A stretch of 64,000 nt of DNA from Gordonia polyisoprenivorans NBRC 16320 = JCM 10675. GTDB taxonomy: Bacteria > Actinomycetota > Actinomycetes > Mycobacteriales > Mycobacteriaceae. Shown piece after piece: positions 16,255-28,087 of this stretch. A program made the translations under genes and the position numbers. Location: the NCBI RefSeq assembly GCF_000241325.1, contig NZ_BAEI01000018.1, positions 1 through 64,000 of the forward strand. The letters are read 5' to 3'. How positions within the stretch are numbered: the first letter of the stretch is position 1; every line of letters starts with the position of its first letter. Below the pieces are notes generated by a model. It was not told where the DNA came from, searched no databases, and was given only the letters and a program-made list of their open reading frames with translations.

Positions 16255-16359
16255 CCTGGTGCACCTCCTCGTTGCCGCCCGGAGCGCATCGATGCCGTCC
16301 GGTCATGACGTGGCCGTGGTCGTGCGTGGGTCTCCTCCAGGATGCCACCCCGGAACAGC

Positions 16360-16397
16360 ACACGACCGGCCACCCGCACTGGGGTGGCCGGTCGTGT
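16360..16397 (-). terminator. Terminator of the ATP synthase operon
   Basis: A perfect 16-bp stem (16360-16375 with 16382-16397, arm core CACGACCGGCCACCC) and a 6-nt loop begin 26 bp after the atpC stop. The downstream minus-strand sequence TGCTGTTCC is only mildly T-rich. It should end most atp transcription before DUF2550. Confidence 0.75.
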
Positions 16398-16422
16398 CAT
16401 CACTGTTGACGTGTTCGGCGGT

Positions 16423-16803
16423 CTACGAGGCCAGTTGCTCGGCCGCGGACAGACGAGCCTGCGCGTGGTTGTACTCGTCGGAACCGGGCTCGGCCGACTC
16501 GAGAGCCGAGCGTTCGGCGGCGACGTCGACGTCGTCGGCCCACTCGGCCGACTCGGCGAGGATCGTCACCGACTGCCCGGTGATCGACAGGAATCCGCCC
16601 TCGATCGCGGCCGCCTTTCGCTCACCGCTCTCCTCGACGATCACCACGTATCCGCCGGGCACCAGCTGGCCCAGCAGTGGCTCGTGGTTGGCCATCACAC
16701 CGAGTTCACCCACGGTGGTGCGGGCGATCACGAAGGTCGCCTCACCGGAGTAGAGTTCGGCGTCGGCCGAGACGACCTCGACGTGGAACGCTTTGTCTGC
16801 CAT
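16423..16803 (-). CDS. atpC: ATP synthase epsilon subunit
   Basis: The 126-residue F1 epsilon subunit has an N-terminal beta sandwich (FHVEVVSADAELYSGEA, GELGVMANHEPLLGQL) and a C-terminal helix pair (DVAAERSALESA, then YNHAQARLSAAEQ). It couples the rotor to catalysis and can restrain hydrolysis. It starts 9 bp after atpD and is the last gene of the operon. Confidence 0.95.
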   Translation of the reverse strand: MADKAFHVEVVSADAELYSGEATFVIARTTVGELGVMANHEPLLGQLVPGGYVVIVEESGERKAAAIEGGFLSITGQSVTILAESAEWADDVDVAAERSALESAEPGSDEYNHAQARLSAAEQLAS

Positions 16804-16812
16804 GTCGACCCG

Positions 16813-18312
<1,500 letters not shown>

Positions 18313-19260
18313 CTAGTTCGCCAGGGCGCTCGAGCCGCCGACGATCTCGCTGATCTCCTGGGTGATCTGGGCCTGGCGGAGCTGGTTGGCCTCGCGTGAC
18401 AGCGAGGTCGACAGTTCCTCGGCGTTGTCGGTGGCCGCCTTCATCGCGGTCCGCCGGGCTGCCGACTCCGACGCCGACGAGTCCAGCAGCGCCGCGTAGA
18501 CGCGGGTGGCCACGTAACGCGGGAGGAGCGCCTCGAGCAAGGACTCCGCGCTCGGCTCGAAGGTGTAGTTGCGCGATTCGGTGTCGGCCTTGTCGACCTC
18601 TCCGTCGCTCTGGTCTGCCTCGTCCTCCTCGGTGACGACCAGCGGTGCCATCCGTCGAACCTCGGGGACCTGCGTCAGCATCGAGACGAACCGGGTGTAG
18701 ACCAGGTGCAGTTCGTCGACACCCTCCAGAGTGCCCTCACCGTCGGGATTCTCGACCTCCACACCGCTACCGGCGACGAACAGATCCACCAGGAACTTGC
18801 TGGCAGCCGAGGCATCGGAGTACTCCGGTGCCTGCGAGAAACCGGTCCACGACTGGGCGTAATCGGCACCGCGGAACGTGAAGTACCCGACGCCCTTCTG
18901 CCCCATCACGAAGATGACCGGCTCCTTGCCCTCCTCACGCAGCAACGCGAGGAGTTCCCGGGTGGCCCGCAGGACGTTGGCGTTGTAGCCACCGCACATG
19001 CCGCGGTCACTGGTGATCACCAGCACGCCCGCCCGCTTGGGATTCTCCCGCTCCTGGAGCAATGGGTGATCCAACGTCCCGGCGCTGCTCGCGAGTTCGG
19101 AGAGCACCTTGGTCATCTCCGTCGCGTAGGGCTTGGCAGCCGCCACGCGCGCCTGCGCCTTGGTGATGCGCGAGGTCGCGATCAGTTCCTGGGCCTTGGT
19201 GATCTTCTTGGTCGACTGAACCGACCGGATGCGTGAGCGCAGCTCACGGATGCTTGCCAC
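18313..19260 (-). CDS. atpG: ATP synthase gamma subunit
   Basis: The 315-residue central stalk subunit has N- and C-terminal coiled-coil helices ([34 protein letters not shown], ending in QEISEIVGG) around the Rossmann-like domain with [12 protein letters not shown]. Compared with E. coli it has the mycobacterial-type extra loop before [11 protein letters not shown] and, in addition, an acidic insertion of about 20 residues ([19 protein letters not shown]) near residue 215, longer than in M. tuberculosis. Confidence 0.96.
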   Translation of the reverse strand: MASIRELRSRIRSVQSTKKITKAQELIATSRITKAQARVAAAKPYATEMTKVLSELASSAGTLDHPLLQERENPKRAGVLVITSDRGMCGGYNANVLRATRELLALLREEGKEPVIFVMGQKGVGYFTFRGADYAQSWTGFSQAPEYSDASAASKFLVDLFVAGSGVEVENPDGEGTLEGVDELHLVYTRFVSMLTQVPEVRRMAPLVVTEEDEADQSDGEVDKADTESRNYTFEPSAESLLEALLPRYVATRVYAALLDSSASESAARRTAMKAATDNAEELSTSLSREANQLRQAQITQEISEIVGGSSALAN

Positions 19261-19279
19261 GAGCCCTCACCCCTTCCTT

Positions 19280-19340
19280 GCCATCAGTGTGCCTCGCCGG
19301 GCCATCAGTGTGCCTCGCAGGCTCCGGCGGCCATCAATGC
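19280..19340. repeat. Short direct repeats between atpA and atpG
   Basis: GCCATCAGTGTGCCTCGC occurs at 19280-19297 and again at 19301-19318 (21-bp period). A degenerate third start, GCCATCAATGC, is at 19330. The copies lie in the 113-bp atpA-atpG gap just upstream of the atpG Shine-Dalgarno. Confidence 0.7.
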
Positions 19341-19373
19341 GACGAAGGCCACGGCGGTGCTGCCCCGAGTCGA

Positions 19374-21002
19374 TCACTTGCGGATCTTGATCTCTTCTTG
19401 AGCGACATCCTCGGAGTCCATCGGGGTCGCCTCGGCCTCGTTGACCACGCGCTTGCCGTCGTGGGTGAGGTAGCTGTTCTTGAACTTGTTGGTCTCGGCG
19501 ACCAACGCCTCGGCCTCGTCGTCGGAGAGCACCTTGCCACCGGCGATCGAGTCGTAGACACCCTTGGCATTGTGATGCAGGTGCGAGAGCAACTGAGTCT
19601 CGAAGTTGCGCACGTCGTCGACGGGCACCGAGTCGTAATGTCCCTCGCCGCACAGGTAGATCGAGACGATCTCGTCCTCGACCGAGTACGGGCTGTACTG
19701 ATCCTGCTTGAGCATCTCGACCCAGCGGGCACCACGCTCGAGCTGCGCCTTCGACGCGTCGTCGAGGTCGGAGGCGAACGCCGAGAAGGCCTCGAGCTCA
19801 CGGAACTGGGCGAGCTCCAGACGCAGCGACCCCGACACCTTCTTCAGACCCTTGGTCTGGGCGGCACCACCGACACGCGACACCGAGGTACCGACGTTGA
19901 TGGCCGGGCGGACGCCCTTGTTGAACAGGTCGGATTCGAGGAAGACCTGGCCGTCGGTGATCGAGATGACGTTGGTCGGGATGAACGCCGACACGTCGTT
20001 GGCCTTGGTCTCGATGATCGGCAGACCGGTCATCGAGCCCCCGCCGAGCTCGTCGGAGAGCTTCGCGCAACGCTCCAGCAGACGCGAGTGCAGGTAGAAG
20101 ACGTCGCCCGGGTAGGCCTCGCGGCCCGGCGGACGGCGCAGCAACAGCGAGATCGCACGGTAGGCCTCGGCCTGCTTGGTCAGGTCGTCGAACACGATCA
20201 GAACGTGCTTGCCCTGGTACATCCAGTGCTGACCGATGGCCGAACCGGTGTAGGGGGCCAGCCACTTGAAGCCCGCCGAATCCGAGGCGGGGGCGGCGAC
20301 GATGGTGGTGTACTCCATCGCGCCAGCCTCTTCGAGAGCCGTCTTGACGCCGGCGATGGTCGAGCCCTTCTGGCCGATCGCGACGTAGATGCAGCGAACC
20401 TGCTTGTTCTCGTCGCCCGACTCCCAGTTGGCCTTCTGGTTCAGGATGGCGTCGACGCAGACGGCGGTTTTGCCGGTCTTGCGGTCACCGATGATGAGCT
20501 GACGCTGTCCGCGGCCGATGGCGGTCATCGCGTCGATGGCCTTGATGCCGGTGGCCAGCGACTCCTCGACCGGCTGACGCTCGAGCACCGAGGCAGCCTG
20601 CAGCTCGAGCACGCGCTGCTCTTCGGCCTCGATGTCGCCGAGTCCGTCGATCGGCGCGCCGAGCGGGTCGACGACACGACCGAGGAACTTGTCGCCGACG
20701 GGAACCGAGAGCACCTCGCCGGTCCGGCTGACCTGTGCGCCCTCTTCCAGGGTCTCGTAGTCACCGAGGATGACCGCACCGATCTCGTCCTCGTCGAGGT
20801 TCAGGGCCACGCCGAGCACGCCGCCGGGGAACTGCAGCAGCTCGTTGGCCATTGCGCTCGGCAGGCCGCTGACGTGGGCGATGCCGTCCGCGGTATCGGT
20901 GATGATGCCGACCTCGTCGCGCGAGGCTTCGGCGTCGAACGACGAGACGTACTGCTCGATCGCTCCCTTAATCTCGTCTGCTGAGATCGTCAACTCCGCC
21001 AT
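19374..21002 (-). CDS. atpA: ATP synthase alpha subunit
   Basis: The 542-residue non-catalytic F1 subunit has P-loop GDRKTGKTA, the adenine-site segment [19 protein letters not shown], the signature [14 protein letters not shown] and, past the canonical end, a charged C-terminal extension of about 35 residues ([18 protein letters not shown]). Mycobacterial alpha subunits carry a comparable tail that suppresses ATP hydrolysis. The following gap to atpG is 113 bp and contains the short repeats. Confidence 0.97.
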   Translation of the reverse strand: MAELTISADEIKGAIEQYVSSFDAEASRDEVGIITDTADGIAHVSGLPSAMANELLQFPGGVLGVALNLDEDEIGAVILGDYETLEEGAQVSRTGEVLSVPVGDKFLGRVVDPLGAPIDGLGDIEAEEQRVLELQAASVLERQPVEESLATGIKAIDAMTAIGRGQRQLIIGDRKTGKTAVCVDAILNQKANWESGDENKQVRCIYVAIGQKGSTIAGVKTALEEAGAMEYTTIVAAPASDSAGFKWLAPYTGSAIGQHWMYQGKHVLIVFDDLTKQAEAYRAISLLLRRPPGREAYPGDVFYLHSRLLERCAKLSDELGGGSMTGLPIIETKANDVSAFIPTNVISITDGQVFLESDLFNKGVRPAINVGTSVSRVGGAAQTKGLKKVSGSLRLELAQFRELEAFSAFASDLDDASKAQLERGARWVEMLKQDQYSPYSVEDEIVSIYLCGEGHYDSVPVDDVRNFETQLLSHLHHNAKGVYDSIAGGKVLSDDEAEALVAETNKFKNSYLTHDGKRVVNEAEATPMDSEDVAQEEIKIRK

Positions 21003-21099
21003 GGGTTCTCGTCTTCCTTGCTCAGTCCGTGCAGTGGTTCGTGGTGGGTGGTGCGTCGGCGCCGGTCGGCCGGGGTGGTTCCCACCGACCGGCTCGCGA

Positions 21100-22449
21100 T
21101 CAACGCGGCAGCGTCTCGGTCGCCTTCGCCAGTCTGGTGGCGATGTCGGCCTCGATCACCTCGTCGCCGACGCCGATGCGTAGGCCGCCGATGATCGACT
21201 CGTCGACCTCGGTCTGGACCGAGATCGTGCGGTGGTAGATGTTGCCCAGCACCTGTGCCAGGCGGGTGCGCTGCTCGTCGGTCAACTCGACCGCGGACAC
21301 CACGTGCGCGACGATCTCCCCGCGACGGGCGGCGGCCAGCTCGGCCAGATGCGCCACTGCGGTCTCGGACGGCTGTCCGTGCAACAGCGCAACGGTGTGC
21401 GAGAGCAGATACCAGGTGTGCGGACCGACCTGATCGCCGATGAGTGAACGCAGCAACTCCACGCGACCGTCCGCCGGACGCTGGAAATCGGCCAGCAGCG
21501 AAGCGAATTCGGGGTTGGCGTCGAGTAACCGGCCGACGCGGAACAGCTCATCCTCGGTCTGCTCGATGGTCCCGTCGCGTTCGGCGGCGGTCAGCACGAT
21601 CAGCGCGTTCTGGCGACGCAGCGCGGTCACGAAGTCGAGGCTCTGCGACCACCGCTGGGCGGCGGCCGAGGCCACCGTGTCCACGACGATCGGTGCGACC
21701 TTGCCGTCGAGCAGGGTGTGCACCATCTGCTTCTTGCCCGCGTCGTTGTCCTCGTCCTCGGTCAGCTTTTTGCGCAGGACCGGGTTGTCGAGCAGGAACT
21801 TGATGACCGAGGCCATCTCCTCGGACGCCGAGGTCAGTGCCTGCGCGTCGAGATCCTTGGCCGCCGACTCGAATTCGGCGCCAACCGCACGCGCCGCATC
21901 CCGGCTGGTGGCGTGCAGCGAGTGCAGGCCGATCAGTTCCGAGCTGGCCGGGACCGACGAATCGGCCTGCCCGGCGGCCATGCCGTCGAGTTCGTTGATC
22001 GCCCGATCGATGGCCGCCGACTGGTTGTCGGCCGACGAGAGATGTCGTCGGACGATCTCGCCCGCGCCGTCGACGGCGTTGAGTCCGAGCTCGAGCCGCA
22101 GTTGGCGGACAAGGCTCGTACGGGCCAGTTCGGCCTGCGACTTGCCGTGCTCGCTGATGCGCCGGACCTCCGCGTCGGCGAGTGCCTTGAGGTCCTCTTC
22201 GATCGACTTCGCATCCTCGAGTGCACCCGCGTGGAGCTCTTTGGCCTCCGCCTCGGCCTTCTCGACCGCGCGGTCGTGGGCGACCCGCGCGTCCTCGGCG
22301 CGGCTCTTGGCCTCTTCGCTCTCGACGATCTGCTGACTGATCGCGTCCTTCTGGGCGAGCACTGCCTTGCGCAGCGGCGGCAACACCCACTTGACGAAGA
22401 TCGCCACGATCACGAGGAAGCCGACGAGCTGCCCGATGAAAATGTCCAC
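21100..22449 (-). CDS. atpFH: Fused ATP synthase b'-delta subunit
   Basis: The 449-residue protein joins a b-type stalk (one transmembrane helix at residues 4-22, then about 150 residues of charged coiled coil) to a delta (OSCP) domain in the C-terminal 270 residues, with [23 protein letters not shown] near the end. This b'-delta fusion is characteristic of mycobacteria and relatives. It pairs with the separate b subunit at 22453-22965 to form the peripheral stalk. It starts 3 bp after atpF. Confidence 0.95.
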   Translation of the reverse strand: MDIFIGQLVGFLVIVAIFVKWVLPPLRKAVLAQKDAISQQIVESEEAKSRAEDARVAHDRAVEKAEAEAKELHAGALEDAKSIEEDLKALADAEVRRISEHGKSQAELARTSLVRQLRLELGLNAVDGAGEIVRRHLSSADNQSAAIDRAINELDGMAAGQADSSVPASSELIGLHSLHATSRDAARAVGAEFESAAKDLDAQALTSASEEMASVIKFLLDNPVLRKKLTEDEDNDAGKKQMVHTLLDGKVAPIVVDTVASAAAQRWSQSLDFVTALRRQNALIVLTAAERDGTIEQTEDELFRVGRLLDANPEFASLLADFQRPADGRVELLRSLIGDQVGPHTWYLLSHTVALLHGQPSETAVAHLAELAAARRGEIVAHVVSAVELTDEQRTRLAQVLGNIYHRTISVQTEVDESIIGGLRIGVGDEVIEADIATRLAKATETLPR

Positions 22450-22452
22450 GGG

Positions 22453-22965
22453 TTACTTCACCGTCCCACTCTGCTGGGCCCCGGCACCGGCCGAGGCGAC
22501 GTCGGTTCCCAGAACGCGGCCGGCCAGTGCCTCCGACAGCCGGCTCACGTCCTGCTTGGCGGTGGTGACCGCCTTGTCCGCCTCGACCTTCAGATCCGCG
22601 GAGATCTTGGCGAGTGCGGCATCGGCCTCCTCGGTGGCCTTGTGCTTGGCCGCCGACACATGCTCGTTACCACGGGCGCGGGCCTCGTCACGGATGCCGG
22701 TGGCGTCGCCACGAGCTTCCTTCAGACGTGCCGCGTACTCCCGGTCGGCGTCCGCATAGCTCGCCGCCGCAGCCTTGTTGTCCTCGACCGTCTTGGCCAC
22801 CCGTGCGTCACGTTCGTCGAGCACCTCGAGGATCGGAGGGACGACGAAGGTACGGATGACGACCAGGACGACAATGAAGATCAGCAGGCACGCGATCAGA
22901 GTGGCGTTCGGGATGAGGAAGTTGGACGTCTTCTCCCCGGCTTCTTCTGCGGCGAGACTCATCAT
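22453..22965 (-). CDS. atpF: ATP synthase b subunit
   Basis: The 170-residue peripheral stalk subunit has one N-terminal transmembrane helix (LIACLLIFIVVLVVIRTFVV, about residues 23-42) and a long Ala/Glu/Lys-rich coiled coil. It starts with two Met codons; AGGGGA lies 8 bases before the first. It lies between atpE (59 bp) and the b'-delta gene. Confidence 0.95.
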   Translation of the reverse strand: MMSLAAEEAGEKTSNFLIPNATLIACLLIFIVVLVVIRTFVVPPILEVLDERDARVAKTVEDNKAAAASYADADREYAARLKEARGDATGIRDEARARGNEHVSAAKHKATEEADAALAKISADLKVEADKAVTTAKQDVSRLSEALAGRVLGTDVASAGAGAQQSGTVK

Positions 22966-23024
22966 GTTGGATGTCCCCTATCGGGATTGCGAACTACGAG
23001 CAGCTGAACGGACGGCGCTTCGAC

Positions 23025-23438
<414 letters not shown>

Positions 23439-24197
23439 CTAGTGGTGCTCGTCTTCCATCGCCTGGCTGAAGTAGAGGATCGTCAACAGGGCGAAGATGA
23501 AGGCCTGGATGAGGCCGATGAACATGTCGAAGGCTTTCCAGATCGCGTTCGGTGCCCACAGGATGTACGCGGGGAACAGTGCGATCAGGGCGACCATGAC
23601 GCCACCGGCGAAGAGGTTGCCGAAAAGTCGGAGAGACAGCGAGAGCGGCTTGGCGATCTCTTCGATGATGTTGATCGGTGCCAGGCCCGCCGCGTGTCCC
23701 TTGACCAGCTTGCCCAGGTGGCGCAGCGGACCGCGCCGACGCATGCCGGCGGCGTGATACCAGACGAAGACGAAGATCGCGAGCGCGTAGGTGAAGTTGG
23801 CGTCACCCGAGGCCGGTTTGATGAGCTCATGGGTTGCGCCGCTGTCGACGCCGTACTGCACCGGCAGTACCGAGAACCAGTTGACGATCAGGATGTAGGT
23901 GAACAAGGTGACCGCGAGCGGCAGCACGAACGGGGCGATCTTCATACCGATCGCACTCTCGATCTGACTGCGCATCTGCACGGTGATGACCTCGAAATAC
24001 AGCTGCACGGTGTTCGGCCGGCGCGAGGTCATCTTGGCCTTGACGAAGAACGCGAGCGCGATCACGATCAGCGCGGCAATGGCCGCGGCGATGATCGTGT
24101 CGAGATTCCAGGTCATGCCCAGCCATTCCACCTCTTGGTGGTGGCCGACCTCGATCTTGGCCTCAGCCAGGTACAGCGCGTCAGACGGTGCGGTCAT
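23439..24197 (-). CDS. atpB: ATP synthase a subunit
   Basis: The 252-residue membrane subunit has about five to six helices and the essential Arg in [14 protein letters not shown]. It forms the proton half-channels against the c ring. [17 protein letters not shown] precedes the first helix. ATG 24197 overlaps the atpI stop as ATGA. Confidence 0.95.
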   Translation of the reverse strand: MTAPSDALYLAEAKIEVGHHQEVEWLGMTWNLDTIIAAAIAALIVIALAFFVKAKMTSRRPNTVQLYFEVITVQMRSQIESAIGMKIAPFVLPLAVTLFTYILIVNWFSVLPVQYGVDSGATHELIKPASGDANFTYALAIFVFVWYHAAGMRRRGPLRHLGKLVKGHAAGLAPINIIEEIAKPLSLSLRLFGNLFAGGVMVALIALFPAYILWAPNAIWKAFDMFIGLIQAFIFALLTILYFSQAMEDEHH

Positions 24198-24610
24198 AGC
24201 TGCTTACGAAGTCCTTTCATCACCGGAATCACCGTGTTGAGGACCAGGACAACCTGGCCAAGGGCGAGTCCGAACATCACGCCCAGCCCCTCGGGCCGGA
24301 CCAGAATGGCTGCGGCCAATGCCAGCACGGTGATCACACCGAGCCGCAGCGCGGAATTGACGGCCAACAGTTTCTTACGGGGGTCGGCTTCGGCAGCCAC
24401 ACGCGAGACGGCCATCGTCACCATCTTCGCGTTGACCAGAACCGCCACCACACCCACCGCGAAGAAGATCGCAAACAGGAAGTGCCCCACATAGATCGAT
24501 ACGCCCGCCACGATCAGCGTGAACGCGCCGGCGATGATCCCCGGTCGCACCAGGCCGGTGGGAGCGGCCGGGTAATACACGGGAGCGGAGTCAGGGGCAG
24601 ATGTCGTCAT
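24194..24610 (-). CDS. atpI: AtpI-like ATP synthase assembly protein
   Basis: The 138-residue protein has about four hydrophobic helices. It heads the operon as in mycobacteria (Rv1303), where AtpI-type proteins help c-ring assembly or cation uptake. Sequence signatures are weak, so the name rests on position and topology. Confidence 0.75.
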   Translation of the reverse strand: MTTSAPDSAPVYYPAAPTGLVRPGIIAGAFTLIVAGVSIYVGHFLFAIFFAVGVVAVLVNAKMVTMAVSRVAAEADPRKKLLAVNSALRLGVITVLALAAAILVRPEGLGVMFGLALGQVVLVLNTVIPVMKGLRKQL

Positions 24611-24904
24611 CGCCTCTCCTCACCTCTCGTCGGAACCCTCCGTGCGGTAAACACAGGACGGCACACGGGATCGGGCGTACTCACTGGCAGCCGAGAGCCA
24701 CCGAGCGTACGCTCCGCATTGCTGAGACCCTACCAAGCGCCGTGACCGCCACCACCAGGGGGTGCGGGACCGCGGAGCAGGTAGGTGAACCGGCGTCGAA
24801 CAGCCGATCCGTTGCCGACGGCACCGTGCCCACCGCCGAACTACTACGGCTCATAGTACATGGTCTTTACCATCGGGTTACCTGGCCCCATGGACAGGTG
24901 CGTC
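24611..24904 (-). promoter_or_regulatory. Leader and promoter region of the atp operon
   Basis: No gene is seen in these 294 bp. TACTAT on the minus strand (24853-24858) is the best -10 candidate, without a good -35. It would give a leader of about 235 nt. ATGGT/ACCAT around CTTT (24860-24873) is a small dyad just upstream of it. Confidence 0.3.
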
Positions 24905-26143
24905 TCAGCGGCCGCCGCGACCGCCGACCATCGGTCCCGCGTGCGCGGTGCGCATCTGCGCGATCCGACGGGACAGGCGCGGGGCCATGGTCACCAACAT
25001 CGCCAGCACCAGACCACCGGCGAAGGCGGGCGCGACCACCGCCATCGGGAACAGGGTGCTCGCCGCCGCCGAGAACGCCAGGATCGCGACCCACAGATAG
25101 ATGATCACCGCGACCCGTCGCTGTGAATGCCCGAGTTCGAGCAACCGGTGATGCAGGTGCATCTTGTCCGGCGTATAGAACCCGACTCCGGCGCGGGTGC
25201 GGCGAACGATCGCCATCAGCATGTCGAGCATCGGGACGAACACGATCGCAGCGACCAGGATCAGCGGCAACAGCAGCGTGAACACGTCCGCCGGCCCGTA
25301 GGCATAGACCGCGATACGACCGGAGGCGCTGGTCGACGCGGCCGCGAGCATCAGCCCGATCAGCATGGCCCCGGAGTCGCCCATGAAGATACGCGCGGGC
25401 GAGAAGTTGTGCGGCAGGAAGCCCAGGCACGCACCGGCCAGAACCACCGAGATCAGCGCGGGCGGGTAGTAGCTGACGTCGCCGCCCTGGTCACGCAGCA
25501 GTCCCAACGAGAACAGGCAGATCGCCGACGCCGCGATGAACCCCAGACCTGCGGCGAGACCGTCGAGCCCGTCGACGAAGTTGACCGCATTGATGGTGGC
25601 GACGGTGATCACGACGGTCAGCAACCCGGACTGGAACGGGTCGAGGACCACCGTGCCGATATCGCCGAAGGGCACCGGGAACTGGATCCAGCTGACCCCC
25701 ATCACCACCATCACACCGGCGGCGGTGAGCTGACCGACGAACTTGGTCAGCGCGTCCAGACCCCATCGGTCGTCGATCGCACCGACGATGACGATCACCG
25801 CGCCCGCCGAGATCACCGCCCCGATGTCATTGGTGTAGGCGAAACCCCGGTTCAGCGCGGGCAGATTCGCGGCCAGGGCGACCGCCGCGACCATCCCGGC
25901 GAACATCCCGAGGCCACCGAGACGTGGGGTCGGGATGACGTGCACGTCACGTGCCCGTGGCACGGCCACCGCCCCGATCTTGATCGCGAGGACCCGTACC
26001 GCAGAGGTGAGCAGGTAGGTGACCGCGGCCGCACTCAATCCGACGAGCAGCAGCTCGCGGAACGGCACACCGAGCCCCTCACCCACCCCGGGCGCGGCCA
26101 GTGCCGCGACTGTGTGCGCCACGCCGGGCTCGACCACGCTCAT
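24905..26143 (-). CDS. wecA: Decaprenyl-phosphate GlcNAc-1-phosphate transferase WecA
   Basis: The 412-residue polytopic protein (about 11 helices) has the phospho-GlcNAc/MurNAc-transferase motifs GAIDDRWGLD, NAVNFVDGLDGLAAG, FSPARIFMGDSGAMLIG and the HIHH-like DKMHLHHRLLELGHS. It loads GlcNAc-1-P on decaprenyl phosphate, starting the linkage unit that joins arabinogalactan to peptidoglycan. It precedes the atp genes as in mycobacteria (Rv1302). Its Gly/Arg-rich C-terminal tail is unremarkable. Confidence 0.92.
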   Translation of the reverse strand: MSVVEPGVAHTVAALAAPGVGEGLGVPFRELLLVGLSAAAVTYLLTSAVRVLAIKIGAVAVPRARDVHVIPTPRLGGLGMFAGMVAAVALAANLPALNRGFAYTNDIGAVISAGAVIVIVGAIDDRWGLDALTKFVGQLTAAGVMVVMGVSWIQFPVPFGDIGTVVLDPFQSGLLTVVITVATINAVNFVDGLDGLAAGLGFIAASAICLFSLGLLRDQGGDVSYYPPALISVVLAGACLGFLPHNFSPARIFMGDSGAMLIGLMLAAASTSASGRIAVYAYGPADVFTLLLPLILVAAIVFVPMLDMLMAIVRRTRAGVGFYTPDKMHLHHRLLELGHSQRRVAVIIYLWVAILAFSAAASTLFPMAVVAPAFAGGLVLAMLVTMAPRLSRRIAQMRTAHAGPMVGGRGGR

Positions 26144-26199
26144 CGAGGACCTCGCTCGGTGGCGCGCAAGGTCGAGAGGGGTTCCGGCACGCGAACAGG

Positions 26200-27414
26200 C
26201 TACCCGCCGAGCAACTCGGCAACCGAGCCGCGGATTCGTGCGTGTTGGGACGGATCGGACAATGCGGCGACCATCCAGTCGGCGATCTGCGTCATCGCGG
26301 CGGCGTCCGCGCCGGCGAGGGTCGCGATCGGGGTGCCGATGCGAATGGCCGACCCCTCGGCGACCGGCCGGTGCTCGAACGGAAGCACCGCCTTGTCGAC
26401 GACGATCCCGGCATCGTGGAGGCGCTGCTGCGCCTGGACTCCGCTGAGCCCGGTCGCCGAGACGTCAACGACCGCGAGATGGGTGTCGGTGCCACCGCTG
26501 ACGATGCGTAGCCCGCGCTCGGTCAGCGCAGCGGCGAGGGCCCTCGCGTTCTCGACGGTCCTCGAGACGTAATGCGCGTGGGTAGCCGTCGCCGCCTCGG
26601 CGAACGTTGCGGCCTTGGCCGCGATCACATGCATCGACGGAGCGCCCTGGGTGAACGGGAACACCGCTTTCTGCAGCGCTGCACGATGACGGTCGGCGCC
26701 CAGCAGCAGCCCACCGCGTGGACCACGCAGCACCTTGTGCGTGACCATCGTCACGACGTCGGCATGGGGCACCGGACTCGGCGCCACCCCACCGGCGACC
26801 AACCCGCCCAGGTGTGCGGCGTCGACCCACAGGATGCATTCGGCCTCATCGGCGATCTGGCGAAGAGTCGGAAAATGGAACAGCCGTGAATAGGTTGCCG
26901 ACCCGGCGACCAGCAACCGCGGACGGTGCAGCAGCGCGAGATCACGAATCTGGTCGTAGTCGACGAGTTCGTCGACCTCACCGACGGCGTACCGGATGGT
27001 GGTGAACCAGCGACCGGAGAAATTCGCGCGCGAACCGTGCGTCTGATGGCCCCCGTGATCGAGTCGCAGCGACAACACCGGGTCGCCCGGCTGGGCGAAT
27101 GCCGCATAGACCGCCGACGCCGCCGCCGTTCCCGACACCGGCTGCACGTTGACATACTCGGCGCCGAACAACGAGGCGGCACGGGCGATCGCCAGCTCCT
27201 CGATCTCGTCGACAACCTCGCACCCGCCGTGGTAGCGCGCGCCCGGATATCCCTCGGCATAGGTGTCGGCCAGCGGTGTCGCGAGAATGCGCCGAACCGC
27301 CGGGCTCGCGACCGTCTCCCCCGCGACCAACTGCAATGTCTGCGCGCGACGCCGGGTTTCGCGGTCGATCAGCGTGGCGAGCTCGGCGTCGATCGCATCG
27401 TCGCCGGCACCCAT
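26200..27414 (-). CDS. Serine hydroxymethyltransferase paralogue, divergent
   Basis: The 404-residue PLP enzyme is clearly of the GlyA fold: YAEGYPGARYHGGCE, LDHGGHQTHGSRANFSG, DAAHLGGLVA, the PLP Lys in VTHKVLRGPRGG, SGGTDTHL and IRIGTP. Several active-site positions differ from canonical SHMT (E. coli numbering): Ser35-Glu-Asn becomes Gly-Glu-Thr, Tyr65 becomes His, NVQPHSG becomes NVQPVSG, and the folate-loop VPND is replaced. PLP contacts (His126, Asp200, Lys229, Arg363) remain. It may act on another beta-hydroxy or alpha-methyl amino acid, or without folate. M. tuberculosis lacks a gene at this position. ATG 27414 follows an in-frame GTG at 27417. Confidence 0.8.
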   Translation of the reverse strand: MGAGDDAIDAELATLIDRETRRRAQTLQLVAGETVASPAVRRILATPLADTYAEGYPGARYHGGCEVVDEIEELAIARAASLFGAEYVNVQPVSGTAAASAVYAAFAQPGDPVLSLRLDHGGHQTHGSRANFSGRWFTTIRYAVGEVDELVDYDQIRDLALLHRPRLLVAGSATYSRLFHFPTLRQIADEAECILWVDAAHLGGLVAGGVAPSPVPHADVVTMVTHKVLRGPRGGLLLGADRHRAALQKAVFPFTQGAPSMHVIAAKAATFAEAATATHAHYVSRTVENARALAAALTERGLRIVSGGTDTHLAVVDVSATGLSGVQAQQRLHDAGIVVDKAVLPFEHRPVAEGSAIRIGTPIATLAGADAAAMTQIADWMVAALSDPSQHARIRGSVAELLGG

Positions 27415-27430
27415 CACCGGATCGGACCCG

Positions 27431-28087
27431 TCACTGCTGCACCAGGCTCGCCGGGTCGATGTCGAGGACCGCTGCGATGTCGTCGGCGCTCACCGCCCCC
27501 TGACGCAGGATGCGCGGCGCCCGGCCGGTCAGATCGACGATCGTCGAGGCCTGTGCCTTCGGCGACGGTCCGCCGTCGAGATAGACCGACACCGAATCAC
27601 CGAGTTGCGTGCGGGCCTCCTGCGCGGTCGTCGACGGCGACTGGCCCGAGACATTGGCGCTCGACACCGCCATCGGCCCGACCTCACGCAGGATCTCGAT
27701 GGCCACCGGATGCAGCGGCATCCGCAGCATCACAGTGCCGTCGGTGTCGCCGAGATCCCAGGCGAGTGACGGCGCCTGCTGCACCACCAGCGACAACCCA
27801 CCCGGCCAGAACGCCTCCACGAGCGCGCGCGTCGCGGAGCTGACGCCGAGAACGAGTCCGTCGACGGTATGCCAGGAGCCGACGAGCACCGGAACCGGCA
27901 TGTCGCGGCCCCGACCCTTGGCCGCCAACAGCTCCGCAACAGCTTCGGAATCAAATGCGTCGCAACCGATTCCGTACAGCGTGTCGGTGGGCATGACGAT
28001 CAGCCGGCCGGACTTGGCGGCACCGACCGCCGCCCGGATTCCGGTGGCTCGCTGGTCGGGATCTGCACAGTCGAAAAGTGAGCTCAC
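27431..28087 (-). CDS. tsaC: Threonylcarbamoyl-AMP synthase (Sua5/TsaC)
   Basis: The 218-residue YrdC-fold protein has the ATP/threonine site IVMPTDTLYGIGCDAF, the KGRGRDMPVPVLV Lys-Arg segment, and MAVSSANVSGQ. It makes L-threonylcarbamoyladenylate for the t6A37 modification of ANN-decoding tRNAs. GTG 28087 overlaps the prmC stop (GTGA). Confidence 0.93.
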   Translation of the reverse strand: MSSLFDCADPDQRATGIRAAVGAAKSGRLIVMPTDTLYGIGCDAFDSEAVAELLAAKGRGRDMPVPVLVGSWHTVDGLVLGVSSATRALVEAFWPGGLSLVVQQAPSLAWDLGDTDGTVMLRMPLHPVAIEILREVGPMAVSSANVSGQSPSTTAQEARTQLGDSVSVYLDGGPSPKAQASTIVDLTGRAPRILRQGAVSADDIAAVLDIDPASLVQQ

